Part shown: positions 1 through 8,209 of the stretch, piece after piece
How the letters are laid out: each line of letters starts with the position of its first letter
How positions within the stretch are numbered: position 1 is the first letter of the stretch
Assembly (NCBI GenBank): GCA_947495555.1
Contig: CANLZI010000001.1
Location: 906,861 to 970,860, forward strand
DNA length: 64,000 bases
Direction of reading: 5' to 3'
Source of the DNA: an uncultured Erythrobacter sp.
GTDB lineage: Bacteria; Pseudomonadota; Alphaproteobacteria; Sphingomonadales; Sphingomonadaceae
Notes under the pieces: generated by a model
What the model was told of the DNA's origin: nothing
What the model saw: the letters and a program-made list of their open reading frames with translations, nothing else
The model's database searches: none
Position numbers and translations under genes: made by a program

Positions 1-2
1 TG

Positions 3-137
3 GTGGAAATTCGCAAGGGCTGCATTGCTGAAGGATTGGCCGCAGGCGTGCGCGATGTGGGCGAAGTTTTGAGCGAGCACTTCCCCCGATCCGAAGATGA
101 CGAGAACGAGCTTCCCGATCGGCTGATCGAGGTTTAA
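3..137 (+). CDS. C-terminal end of a TPM-domain-like protein (partial)
   Basis: An open frame enters from the left edge and ends at TAA 135-137, giving 44 residues ending ELPDRLIEV. The pattern of a small amphipathic segment followed by HFPR, an acidic stretch and NELPD resembles the C-terminus of TPM-domain (TLP18.3/Psb32-like, COG3762-type) proteins, which are usually membrane-associated. The start and most of the gene lie outside the window, so the family assignment is tentative. It sits 11 bases upstream of the Nudix gene on the same strand and could be in one transcript with it. Confidence 0.5.
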   Translation: MEIRKGCIAEGLAAGVRDVGEVLSEHFPRSEDDENELPDRLIEV

Positions 138-148
138 GATCTCATCTC

Positions 149-697
149 ATGACAGTTTCAGACCATGAAGCAGATGAGCAAATCGTCTGGCAGGGCAAAT
201 TCATCACCACCAAGACGCGCGGCCGCTGGGAATATGTTGGCCGAGCGCGCAACATCCGCGCCGCCGTTATTCTGGCGGTAGAGGATGGCCATATCTTGCT
301 GGTCGAGCAGTTTCGGGTGCCATTGGGGCGCAATTGCCTCGAATTGCCCGCCGGACTGATCGGCGATGGCGATGACAGCGCTGGCGAAGATGATCTGTCC
401 GCCGCCGGACGCGAGCTGGAAGAAGAGACCGGATACCGCGCCGAGATATTGGAAGATTACGGCCAATTCTATTCCTCTCCTGGCATGGTCAGCGAGAGCT
501 TCACTCTGGTCCGCGCACGCGGTCTGACCAGGATTGGTGAAGGAGGAGGCGTGGAGGGTGAGAACATCGCCGTGCACCGTGTAGCCTTGGCTGATCTCGA
601 CACATTTATCGCAGCCAAGCGAGAGGAAGGTTGCGGGATCGACGTCCGCATGCTCTTGGCATTGGGCAACAAAATTTTGGTTGGAGAGACACTATGA
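149..697 (+). CDS. Nudix hydrolase, ADP-ribose pyrophosphatase-like
   Basis: This 182-residue cytoplasmic protein carries a perfect Nudix box. The order is G, five residues, E, seven residues, then RELEEETGY, matching Gx5Ex7REUxEExGU, the Mg2+-binding catalytic helix. The N-terminal strand pattern (WEYVGRA, ILLVEQFR, LELPAGLIGDG) and the SSPGMVSESF loop after the box are typical of ADP-ribose/nucleoside-diphosphate-sugar pyrophosphatases. The exact substrate cannot be read from the sequence. The stop TGA overlaps the start of the following dehydrogenase (ATGA), so the two are probably translationally coupled. Confidence 0.85.
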   Translation: MTVSDHEADEQIVWQGKFITTKTRGRWEYVGRARNIRAAVILAVEDGHILLVEQFRVPLGRNCLELPAGLIGDGDDSAGEDDLSAAGRELEEETGYRAEILEDYGQFYSSPGMVSESFTLVRARGLTRIGEGGGVEGENIAVHRVALADLDTFIAAKREEGCGIDVRMLLALGNKILVGETL

Positions 698-1476
698 CAG
701 GTCGCGTAGCAGGCAAGATGGCATTGGTTACCGGCGCAGCACAGGGCCTAGGCGCGGCCCACAGCGCGCTGCTCGCCCAAGAGGGCGCTCGCGTTCTGTG
801 TACCGATATCAATGGCGAAGGCGCGGCTGAAACGGCGGCCTCGATCAACAAGGCGCTGGGCGATGGCACAGCCTACAGCATCCAGCATGATGTGACCGAC
901 CGAGCGGCATGGGACGCTGCGGTGGAGATGGCGCGCGACAAGCTTGGCGGTTTGAACGTGCTGGTCAACAATGCCGGAATGGGTGTGTCGGGCGATATTG
1001 AAAGCTGCACCTTCGAAGATTGGCAAAAGTGCTTTTCCGTCAATGTGGATTCAATCTTCCACTCTTGTCAGGCTGCATTGCCCTTGATGCGCGAACATGC
1101 GCCTGGCTCTATTGTGAACATCAGTTCCATCGCCGGTCTGATCGCGAGCCATAATATGCCTGCCTATAACACCAGCAAGGCGGCTGTTTGGATGCAGTCC
1201 AAAGCGATTGCTCTTTATTGTGCCAAGAAGAATATGCAGATCCGGTGCAATTCGGTGCACCCGACCTTTGTCGACACGCCAATATTGGATGGCACAGCGA
1301 TCAATTCCGGATTGGACAAGGATGTGCTGATGGAGAAACTGGCGCGGCAAATTCCGCTCAAATTTGTAGGTGAGCCCAATGATATCGCCAATGCAGTGCT
1401 GTATCTTGCCAGCGACGAAAGCCGCTTCATGACCGGGGCCGAGCTGAAGCTGGATGGCGGCATTTCGGCAATGTAA
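694..1476 (+). CDS. Short-chain dehydrogenase/reductase (SDR) family oxidoreductase
   Basis: A 260-residue classical SDR. The cofactor motif TGAAQGLG is at residues 13-20, the structural NNAG motif follows VLV, and the catalytic set is visible as SS at 144-145, Tyr158 and Lys162 (YNTSK). The C-terminus ends MTGAELKLDGG, usual for the family. The start at 694 is preferred over the in-frame ATG at 631 because the latter lies deep inside the Nudix gene and would add 21 residues before the Rossmann fold; 694 gives a 4-base ATGA overlap. It resembles hydroxysteroid- or cyclopentanol-type dehydrogenases, but the substrate is unknown. Confidence 0.88.
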   Translation: MTGRVAGKMALVTGAAQGLGAAHSALLAQEGARVLCTDINGEGAAETAASINKALGDGTAYSIQHDVTDRAAWDAAVEMARDKLGGLNVLVNNAGMGVSGDIESCTFEDWQKCFSVNVDSIFHSCQAALPLMREHAPGSIVNISSIAGLIASHNMPAYNTSKAAVWMQSKAIALYCAKKNMQIRCNSVHPTFVDTPILDGTAINSGLDKDVLMEKLARQIPLKFVGEPNDIANAVLYLASDESRFMTGAELKLDGGISAM

Positions 1477-1606
1477 ATAGGCCCGCCGGAGGCGCTCTGT
1501 TTCGGGCCAATCAGGCAGGCAAGCACGACTGTGCGCCGGTCGATAGACCGCCCCTCGGAGGCGATCGTGAAGCGATCTGCCGTGAGAGTCAGAACACGCA
1601 ACAAAA

Positions 1607-1627
1607 GAGGGGCCAAATTGGCCCCTC
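1607..1627 (-). terminator. Rho-independent terminator for the PspC mini-operon
   Basis: A perfect inverted repeat (GAGGGGCCAA paired with TTGGCCCCTC around one central base). On the minus strand it is followed directly by TTTT. It lies 65 bases past the pspC-like stop and so fits termination of the leftward transcript. It is also downstream of the rightward SDR gene and might serve both. Confidence 0.7.
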
Positions 1628-1692
1628 CCGGTTCGTATAGTTCGGGTGCGTAGCGGTCCGAAAAACCGGGATCCGCTTTCTCTGCTACGCGC

Positions 1693-1911
1693 TTAGTCGG
1701 CAATCAGTCCGATCGCCAGATAGATCAAAGCGGCTGTTCCTACGCTTAGGAATGCTCCAACTACAAAACCAAGTCTTACAAACATGGGATCTATGCCGAA
1801 ATAGTTTGCGATCCCGCCGCATACGCCCATCACTTTGCCATTGTATTTGTCGAGGCTGAAACCACCTGCGGATGGCGGTCCGCCGGCACTGCTTTTGCCG
1901 ATATTGCTCAT
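1693..1911 (-). CDS. PspC domain protein
   Basis: A 72-residue protein with a short Gly/Ser/Pro-rich head followed by a PspC-type core: LDKYNGKVMGVCGGIANYF, then a hydrophobic segment (about residues 46-70) ending LAIGLIAD. The G-V-C-G-G-I-A-x-Y-F motif is the PspC hallmark. PspC proteins are inner-membrane parts of the phage-shock envelope-stress response. The ATG at 1909-1911 overlaps the stop of the upstream 39-residue peptide (ATGA), implying translational coupling. The operon appears to be headed by a sigma54-like promoter, which is how psp genes are expressed in enterobacteria. Confidence 0.85.
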   Translation of the reverse strand: MSNIGKSSAGGPPSAGGFSLDKYNGKVMGVCGGIANYFGIDPMFVRLGFVVGAFLSVGTAALIYLAIGLIAD

Positions 1912-2027
1912 GCCAAAATTCCAGCAGGGCTAGCAGGGATGATGGCTGTTGCCATGAACATGGCAGAGATTGCCAGGGCAGATGCGGCAGCGAAGAAACG
2001 AGTGCCTACTTCTGAATTGCTAAACAT
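1908..2027 (-). CDS. 39-residue hydrophobic peptide B, paralogue of the next upstream ORF
   Basis: A small frame starting MFSNSEVGTRFF and ending IIPASPAGILA, with a central Ala/Ile/Met-rich membrane-spanning stretch (about residues 12-31). A good Shine-Dalgarno (AAAGGA) precedes the ATG, and the stop overlaps the start of the PspC gene. By eye it is identical to the neighbouring 39-residue peptide at 31 of 39 positions, and the substitutions are mostly conservative. That argues for two real, recently duplicated genes. No known family recognised; the location suggests a membrane role in envelope stress. Confidence 0.7.
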   Translation of the reverse strand: MFSNSEVGTRFFAAASALAISAMFMATAIIPASPAGILA

Positions 2028-2060
2028 GGGAAATGGTCCTTTCAAAACTTGGAGGGTGAA

Positions 2061-2180
2061 TTAGGCGAGGATACCGGCTGGTGTCGCTGGGATGATTGCG
2101 GTGGCCATAAAGAAGGCAGAAATTGCCAGGGCTGATACGGCGGCAAATACGCGGTTGCCGGATTCTGAAGCGATAAACAT
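2061..2180 (-). CDS. 39-residue hydrophobic peptide A, first gene of the PspC mini-operon
   Basis: A small frame starting MFIASESGNRVF and ending IIPATPAGILA, with one hydrophobic helix at about residues 12-31 and a canonical AAGGAG 8 bases before the ATG. It is the tandem duplicate of the peptide at 1908-2027; the 33-base gap between them holds the second ribosome-binding site. The same length, spacing and C-terminal PxPAGILA ending in both copies support coding. Function unknown; possibly a small regulatory membrane peptide acting with PspC. Confidence 0.7.
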   Translation of the reverse strand: MFIASESGNRVFAAVSALAISAFFMATAIIPATPAGILA

Positions 2181-2239
2181 GATTGTAATCTCCTTTGTGT
2201 TTCAGTTGTTGGAGCTATTCGCTCCCGATGCCCAAAAGG

Positions 2240-2257
2240 TTGCAGGAGGTGTGCCAA
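2240..2257 (-). promoter_or_regulatory. Putative sigma54 (-24/-12) promoter of the small-peptide/PspC operon
   Basis: Read on the minus strand the element is TTGGCACACCTCCTGCAA. The invariant GG and GC are separated by exactly 10 bases, and TTGGCAC matches the -24 consensus. The predicted transcription start would fall about 50 bases before the first ATG. Sigma54 control by PspF is established for psp operons in enterobacteria. Here it is inference from a single match; no activator gene is in the window. Confidence 0.5.
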
Positions 2258-2418
2258 ACTCGAAAAACGGCGGAATTCTGCGGTTTTCTGAATATTCGTT
2301 CATGAAGGCCTTGTTCATCAATCCGAAAGGTTGGGAAATTTCACCAACTATTAGAACCGCGACAAAGTTTGCGCATTTTCGTGGAGAAATCGCCCGGCAA
2401 TGCTAGGCAGTCCGCACC

Positions 2419-3501
2419 ATGGCGCTCGACCGAATTTCCCTGTCCCACTTCCGCAACCACCAGCTTTCCGAGCTGTCGGACACGCGCGCATTCAATTTGC
2501 TGATCGGGGAAAATGGTGCGGGCAAAACCAATGTGCTGGAGGCATTATCCCTATTGGCGCCAGGCCGCGGACTCCGCCGGGCCCCAATGGCTGATATGGC
2601 GGGACCCAAGGGACAGGGCGGCTTTGCAATTGGTGCAAGTCTGCGCGAATCCGGCCATGAAAGCGCGCGATTGGGCAGCTATGTCGAGACCGAGCAGCCT
2701 GGCCGCCGCTTGGTTCGGATCAATGGCGCAGAGGCCAGCGCATCCAGTCTGGGCGAATGGCTGGCCATCAGTTGGTTGACCCCGACAATGGATGGCTTGT
2801 TTCTGGACAGCGCAGGCGCGCGCAGACGCTATGTTGATCGATTGGCGCTGGCTATCGACCCAACCCATGGACGCAATGTCTCGCGCTATGAAACCGCCTT
2901 ACGCGAACGCAACAAGCTGTTGGAAAGCGATGCCGACAGCGCATGGCTGGACGCGGTCGAGGCCCAGGCCGCCAATTATGGCGCGCAAGTCGTCGCCGGG
3001 CGTTTGGCGCTGATCGCCGAATTGCGAGAGGCCTTGTCCGCCCTGCCGGACGAGCCCTTTGCCCGGCCCATCCTGACGTATCTTTCGACCAGCCCCGCCT
3101 CAGCGGGCGCATTGCAACAAGAATTTCGTGACAACCGCGCCCGCGATCGCGCCGCTGGCCGCAGTTTGTCGGGGCCACAACGCGATGACTTGGATGTGGT
3201 GATGGGCGGTACCGATCAACCCGCCGCATCCTGCTCCACCGGCGAGCAGAAGGCGATGCTGATCTCCATCACCCTCGCCCATGCCGAGCTAGCGGCACAA
3301 GGCCGACCCAGCTTGTTGCTATTGGACGAGGTTGCCGCTCACCTTGATCCGGTCCGCCGCTCTGCTTTGTTCGATCGATTACGCAGCGCGGGCGTGCAAT
3401 GCTGGATGACCGGGACCGAAATGGCTCCGTTCAGCGCGGTAGAGCAGGAAGCCGCCCTATGGATAGTAAGCGGCGGGACGGTTGAGCGACAGCCCGACTG
3501 A
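2419..3501 (+). CDS. recF: DNA replication and repair protein RecF
   Basis: A 360-residue SMC-like ATPase that loads RecA at gaps with RecO and RecR. The Walker A motif GENGAGKT is at residues 30-37, the family signature LSGPQRDD is in the C-terminal half, and the Walker B region is LLLLDEVAAHLD, followed by the switch-like TGTE. The N-terminal LSHFRNHQ is typical of RecF. Length is normal. It is not flanked by dnaN or gyrB here, so it stands apart from the classic dnaA-dnaN-recF cluster. It diverges from the PspC mini-operon across 238 bases. Confidence 0.95.
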   Translation: MALDRISLSHFRNHQLSELSDTRAFNLLIGENGAGKTNVLEALSLLAPGRGLRRAPMADMAGPKGQGGFAIGASLRESGHESARLGSYVETEQPGRRLVRINGAEASASSLGEWLAISWLTPTMDGLFLDSAGARRRYVDRLALAIDPTHGRNVSRYETALRERNKLLESDADSAWLDAVEAQAANYGAQVVAGRLALIAELREALSALPDEPFARPILTYLSTSPASAGALQQEFRDNRARDRAAGRSLSGPQRDDLDVVMGGTDQPAASCSTGEQKAMLISITLAHAELAAQGRPSLLLLDEVAAHLDPVRRSALFDRLRSAGVQCWMTGTEMAPFSAVEQEAALWIVSGGTVERQPD

Positions 3502-3521
3502 TAGCTGGGTTTGCGATTGAG

Positions 3522-4286
3522 TTACGTGTCATCGTCTTTCGGAACTGCAGCGGCAACTTTATCCAAGGTCGCTTCGACCAGCAATTCGATACCGTCAGCG
3601 GTGGGATGAATCCGGTCTTGCTGGATCAAATCTGGGCGGGCAGCGACTGGCTCCACCCAAAAGGGGATCAACGCAATCCCATATTGCGCCGCGAGATCGG
3701 GATAGATGCTGTCAAAGTCCGCTTGATATTCCGGCCCGTAATTGGGTGGAGCGCGCATTCCCATTAACAACACATCCATCCCGCGCTGCTGGGCTGCCTC
3801 GATCATGGCGGCCAGATTGGCGCGCGTTTGATCGGGCGATATCTGGCGAAGCAAATCATTCCCGCCCAGCTCAAGGATGAGAAGATCCGGCGTTTGTTCC
3901 TGACCGTTCAACGTGAACTCGAACCGCTGCAGCCCCGCCGCGCTGGTATCGCCCGACACACCGGCATTGCTGACCTGCGCGTTGATGCCCTTGGCCCTTA
4001 ATGCATTTTGCAATTTGGACGGATAGCTGTCCTTGGGATCGACATTATAGCCGGCAAACAAACTGTCCCCAAAGGCCAGAATGTTTTTCTCGGGACCCAT
4101 AATCGGGATCTCTGCGTTGACTAAAGAACCCGAAGATGACGGACCCTCGTTGCGGCCTTGATTTTGCTCCACGGGTGCTTCGCTGCCGCAGGCGGCCAGT
4201 GCCAGTGACATCACCATCAGCCAGGCGCTGCCCCAGGGGGATGGCATCTGACGGATCGACGAACGACCCACTCGCTTCTTTGACAT
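3522..4286 (-). CDS. SGNH/GDSL-family arylesterase/lysophospholipase, predicted lipoprotein (TesA-like)
   Basis: A 254-residue protein when started at the ATG giving MSKKRVG; in-frame starts upstream add only seven residues. The N-terminal hydrophobic segment ends in a lipobox (LALAAC), predicting an outer-membrane or periplasmic lipoprotein. All SGNH blocks are visible: AFGDSLFAGY (nucleophile Ser), NAGVSGDTS (Gly), LELGGNDLL (Asn) and DRIHPTADG (Asp/His). It diverges from an ABC ATPase/permease pair. This is the same grouping as E. coli tesA-ybbA-ybbP, which supports the TesA-like assignment. Confidence 0.88.
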   Translation of the reverse strand: MSKKRVGRSSIRQMPSPWGSAWLMVMSLALAACGSEAPVEQNQGRNEGPSSSGSLVNAEIPIMGPEKNILAFGDSLFAGYNVDPKDSYPSKLQNALRAKGINAQVSNAGVSGDTSAAGLQRFEFTLNGQEQTPDLLILELGGNDLLRQISPDQTRANLAAMIEAAQQRGMDVLLMGMRAPPNYGPEYQADFDSIYPDLAAQYGIALIPFWVEPVAARPDLIQQDRIHPTADGIELLVEATLDKVAAAVPKDDDT

Positions 4287-4324
4287 ACCTTGTTCCATAG
4301 GTTGCAATATGCCATCGGATTACC

Positions 4325-5047
4325 GTGACTGATACCCCCAACAAGACCGAAACTCGGCAAATCGCCATATCTGCGCGTCAATTGACCCTATCGCTTGGCT
4401 CTGAGGCCGCCCCGGTAGAGATTTTGCGCGGGATTGATCTCGACATTCATGAAGGCGAGATCGTCGCCCTGCTGGGGCCGTCCGGTTCTGGCAAAAGCTC
4501 TCTGATGGCGGTGCTGTCCGGCTTGGAGCGAGCGACATCGGGTCAACTGACCGTGGCCGGGCAAGACTTTACCTCACTGGATGAAGATGGCCTTGCGCAA
4601 GCGCGTCGCGGCAGGATCGGCATTGTTCTTCAGGCCTTCCATTTGCTGCCAACCATGACCGCGGCTGAAAATGTCGCAACACCGATGGAATTGTCGGGCG
4701 AAAAGGACGTGCGCGTGCGGGCCGAGCAGGAACTGACCTCGGTTGGATTGGGCCACCGGATCACCCATTATCCCACCCAGCTTTCTGGCGGGGAGCAACA
4801 GCGCGTTGCCATCGCCCGGGCCACCGCCCCGCGTCCGCAATTGATCTTTGCTGACGAACCGACCGGCAATCTGGACGTCGCAACCGGTCACGAAATCATC
4901 GAATTGCTGTTCGATCGTTGCGCAGAGACCGGCGCAACCTTGCTGGTGATCACGCATGATCCAGAGCTGGCAGAGCGCTGCGATCGGGTCATCACCTTGG
5001 CCGATGGCAAGATTGCCAGCGATACAGCCACGGGCAATGCCAAGTGA
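4325..5047 (+). CDS. ABC transporter ATP-binding protein (YbbA/LolD family)
   Basis: A 240-residue ATPase with Walker A GPSGSGKS at residues 51-58, the ABC signature [14 protein letters not shown], Walker [13 protein letters not shown] and the switch His in VITHDPELA. It belongs to the MacB/LolD/YbbA group that energises FtsX-like permeases. The start is GTG at 4325. Its last codons overlap the permease start (GTGA), so the two subunits are coupled. Substrate unknown; a role in envelope lipid or lipoprotein handling is suggested by the divergent esterase gene. Confidence 0.92.
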   Translation: MTDTPNKTETRQIAISARQLTLSLGSEAAPVEILRGIDLDIHEGEIVALLGPSGSGKSSLMAVLSGLERATSGQLTVAGQDFTSLDEDGLAQARRGRIGIVLQAFHLLPTMTAAENVATPMELSGEKDVRVRAEQELTSVGLGHRITHYPTQLSGGEQQRVAIARATAPRPQLIFADEPTGNLDVATGHEIIELLFDRCAETGATLLVITHDPELAERCDRVITLADGKIASDTATGNAK

Positions 5048-7584
5048 GCTCTGCTGCAGCGACAATTTCGTGGGGTACGGCTTGGCGCATAGCTCGGCGA
5101 GACCTCAACGCGCGCTTTCGCGGGCTGCGGCTGCTGTTGGTCTGCATCTTTTTGGGCACAGGAGCTTTGGCTGCCATCGGCACGCTGACATCGGCGATCG
5201 AAGGCGAGTTGGAGAGCAATGGCCAAGTGCTGCTGGGCGGCGATCTGCAAGTTGAGATTTGGCAACGCGGATTGAGCAGCGAGGAGCTCTCTTTCCTCGG
5301 TCAATATGGCACCATCTCTGGCGGCACCCGATTACAAGCCATGGCGACCGTGCCTGACGGAACTGCTCCGGTAGAATTGAAAGCGGTCGACCAGAACTGG
5401 CCGCTGTATGGCGAACTAACGCTGGCAGACGGAACAATTGTCGCCGCGCCGCAAGACAGTGAGGCCTGGGTTGCCCAAGGCGCCTTGGACCGGCTGGGCA
5501 TAGCGGTGGGTGACAAATTCACGGTCGGCACTGTGGAACTGACCGCCACTGGCGTTATCGGCACCGAGCCTGATCGCTTGTCCGAAGGGTTCCAATTGGG
5601 ACCTACGGTGATTGTGGCCGAGCAAGTTCCGCAAGTCGCCGGACTGCTGCAACCGGGATCCTTGTATGAAAGCAAATATCGGATCGCATTTGACGATCAA
5701 TCGCTTGATCCCGAGGAGATCGAGACAGCGCTGAATGATGCCTTCCCCAATGCCGGATATGATTTTCGGGACCGGGACCGCGCCTCGCCCGGCGCTGACC
5801 GGTTTGTTGGCCGCATGGGAGACTTCCTGACGCTGGTCGGTCTGGCTGCATTGGTGATCGCTGGGATCGGCATTGCTGGCGGCGTGTCCTCCTATCTGGA
5901 AGCCCGACGCGGCAGCATCGCTACGCTGAAAGTGCTTGGCGCGTCCTCAGGCGACATTTTGCGCATTTATGCCCTTCAGGTGGGCGTAGCAGCTGTGATC
6001 GGCAGTGCAGCGGGCCTGGCGGTGGGTGTGCTGGTTACGCCCGTGCTGGGCGCTGCATTGCAAGGGTTGCTTCCGGTTGCCAGCGGCTTTGTGATCAAAC
6101 CTGCCCCCCTTATCCTTGCTGCAAGTTACGGCCTGTTGGTTGCCTTTGCCTTTGCCGCGACACCCCTGCTGCGCGCGCGCACATTCCCCGCAATGGCGCT
6201 GATGCGGTCTGGCGTATCGCCCTTGGCACGCGATCGCCGCGCCATGGTCTGGACCATCGCAGGCATTGCCGCGATCTGCGCCCTGGCGATCGGCACTACA
6301 GCACAACCCCAACTATCTGCCGGATTCCTGGCGGGTGCCGGCGGTGCATTGCTGGTGCTGGCGGGCCTCGGTCTTGGCATCCAACGGTTGGCCCGCTCGG
6401 TCCCACGCCCATCCAACCCCTTGCTCCGTAGCGCTTTGACCAATCTACATCGCCCCGGAGCCCCCACCGGAGCATTGGTGACAGCGCTAGGCTTTGGATT
6501 GGCTTCTTTCGTGCTGTTGGCCGCCGTGCAAAGCGCCATCGACGGCAATATCGAACGCAGCGTTCCGCAGCAGGCGCCAGACTATTTCGCGTTGGATGTG
6601 CCTGTCGCTCAGGAAGAGGCGTTCAGAACGCTTGTAACCGATAGCGCTCCCGATGCCGATATTGTCGCCGTGCCCACATTGCGCGGCGCAGTGCTGGCCT
6701 TTGGGCCAAGGGACAATATGCAGCGCGTAGCCGATTTGGAGAGCATTCCCGATGGCGCATGGGCGCTGCGCGGCGAGCGAGGCATCACCTATGCTGACGC
6801 ACTTCCGCAAGGCAATCGGCTGGTAGAAGGCGAATGGTGGGACGAGGCGGGCAATGCCGAACGCTTGGTCTCCATCGATTCAGAATTTGCCAGTGCAGCC
6901 GGATTGGAGATTGGCGATTATCTGACCATCAGTGTGCTGGGCACCGAACGCGACGTTCGCATTGCCAATTTGAGGCAGATCGAATGGGAAAACATGGGCT
7001 TTAACTTCACCATGGTGTTCTCTCGTGGGGCGATTGCCGATGCGCCGCACAATCTGTCGGCCACCATCAGCCTGCCGCAAGCGCAATCAGACGAGGCCCG
7101 TTCGCAATTGCTGCGCAATGTGGTTCGCCAGTTCCCTTCTAGCTCCATCATCGAAGTTGGCGGGATCCTGACGCAAGCCCGCACCATCCTTGAACAGGTT
7201 AGCGTGGCAACGCTGGCTGCGGCTTCTGTCGCGGTGTTGGCTGGTCTGGCAGTGCTGATGGGAGCGATTGCAGCCGCACGCGCCTCGCGCATGTATGACA
7301 CAGTTGTGCTACGCGTATTGGGCGCAAGCCGACGGCAAGTTCTGCTGATTCAATTGGCAGAATATGGAATTTTGGCTGGGCTGCTCGCGCTGGTCGCGCT
7401 GGCCTTGGGATCAACCCTGGCTTGGGTGATCATCACGCAATTGTTCGAATTTGATTGGCTGCCCGATTGGGGCGAAATTCTGGCCGTCTTGGGCCTGGGT
7501 CTCGCCATCGTCATCGGATTTGCGCTGGCCGGCTCGCTCCCTTTACTGAGAGCGAAACCGGCGCGCGCATTACGAGAACTATAA
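5044..7584 (+). CDS. ABC transporter permease, FtsX/YbbP-like
   Basis: An 846-residue inner-membrane protein. It has one N-terminal helix (about 29-48), a large periplasmic region, a block of helices near 260-450, a second periplasmic domain (about 500-700), and three C-terminal helices. This is the duplicated FtsX/MacB_PCD layout of YbbP-type permeases. The GTG start at 5044 lies within the stop of the ATPase gene. It forms a full transporter with the upstream ATPase. No adaptor or outer-membrane factor is adjacent. Confidence 0.9.
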   Translation: MSSAAATISWGTAWRIARRDLNARFRGLRLLLVCIFLGTGALAAIGTLTSAIEGELESNGQVLLGGDLQVEIWQRGLSSEELSFLGQYGTISGGTRLQAMATVPDGTAPVELKAVDQNWPLYGELTLADGTIVAAPQDSEAWVAQGALDRLGIAVGDKFTVGTVELTATGVIGTEPDRLSEGFQLGPTVIVAEQVPQVAGLLQPGSLYESKYRIAFDDQSLDPEEIETALNDAFPNAGYDFRDRDRASPGADRFVGRMGDFLTLVGLAALVIAGIGIAGGVSSYLEARRGSIATLKVLGASSGDILRIYALQVGVAAVIGSAAGLAVGVLVTPVLGAALQGLLPVASGFVIKPAPLILAASYGLLVAFAFAATPLLRARTFPAMALMRSGVSPLARDRRAMVWTIAGIAAICALAIGTTAQPQLSAGFLAGAGGALLVLAGLGLGIQRLARSVPRPSNPLLRSALTNLHRPGAPTGALVTALGFGLASFVLLAAVQSAIDGNIERSVPQQAPDYFALDVPVAQEEAFRTLVTDSAPDADIVAVPTLRGAVLAFGPRDNMQRVADLESIPDGAWALRGERGITYADALPQGNRLVEGEWWDEAGNAERLVSIDSEFASAAGLEIGDYLTISVLGTERDVRIANLRQIEWENMGFNFTMVFSRGAIADAPHNLSATISLPQAQSDEARSQLLRNVVRQFPSSSIIEVGGILTQARTILEQVSVATLAAASVAVLAGLAVLMGAIAAARASRMYDTVVLRVLGASRRQVLLIQLAEYGILAGLLALVALALGSTLAWVIITQLFEFDWLPDWGEILAVLGLGLAIVIGFALAGSLPLLRAKPARALREL

Positions 7585-7589
7585 GAAAT

Positions 7590-8069
7590 TTACTCGAATA
7601 CTGAGGTATCAACGCCTGCTTCACCAGGCGTCGCCTTCAGCACCAAAGTGCTACAGATCATATCGTGCAGACCTTGCTTGCGCTCAGTAAAGCCGACCAT
7701 GATATAGCCGATGAACAGGATGATGCCTGACAGGATCTTTGCAAAATAGCGGCCAAAGGCGCGCAAGAAGCTGATCCGGTTGCCATCAACATCCACAACA
7801 ATCAGGCCCAGAGCCATCTTGCCAACAGTGGCCTGCTTGGCCGAGCTTTCCATGAGTGCGAAATACAAAATCCCGCCTACAGTTGTGATGAGGTATGCGA
7901 TTCCGGCCCCTGTGTTAGCAAAGGCATCCCCTGCGGCCGGGTCAAGCGCATCGGCGCCAATCATGCTGACACCAAAAACAGCAAAAATAGCCGTCTGGGC
8001 AATCAAAAGAATGATGCTGTCGATAATATAAGCACCGACCCGTATCCAAAAACCTGCGTAATTTTCCAA
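7590..8069 (-). CDS. RDD family membrane protein
   Basis: A 159-residue protein beginning MENYAGFWIRVGAYIIDSIIL, which holds the RDD-family arginine and aspartate (WIRVGAYIID). Three or four hydrophobic helices follow, with the motif QATVGKMALGLIVVDVDG typical of the family. RDD proteins are small integral membrane proteins, some implicated in ion transport, but the function here is unknown. It converges with the permease gene, leaving only five bases between stops. Confidence 0.85.
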   Translation of the reverse strand: MENYAGFWIRVGAYIIDSIILLIAQTAIFAVFGVSMIGADALDPAAGDAFANTGAGIAYLITTVGGILYFALMESSAKQATVGKMALGLIVVDVDGNRISFLRAFGRYFAKILSGIILFIGYIMVGFTERKQGLHDMICSTLVLKATPGEAGVDTSVFE

Positions 8070-8154
8070 CAGTCCCTCCCCTAAAAGAAGCGCTGATAAT
8101 CACGCCTATCCGGCGGAACCGCAAGGGAAAAATCCGATACTTCAACAGCTGACA

Positions 8155-8188
8155 ACAAAAAAGGGGCCCGCAACCGCGAGCCCCTTTC
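8155..8188 (-). terminator. Terminator of the TonB-dependent receptor gene
   Basis: Inverted repeat AAAGGGGC / GCCCCTTT (arms 8160-8167 and 8180-8187) with a 12-base loop. On the minus strand it is followed by a run of T residues. It sits just past the receptor stop at 8210 and separates it from the downstream RDD gene. Confidence 0.75.
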
Positions 8189-8209
8189 ATGAATTTTGGA
8201 TGCTTCGAA

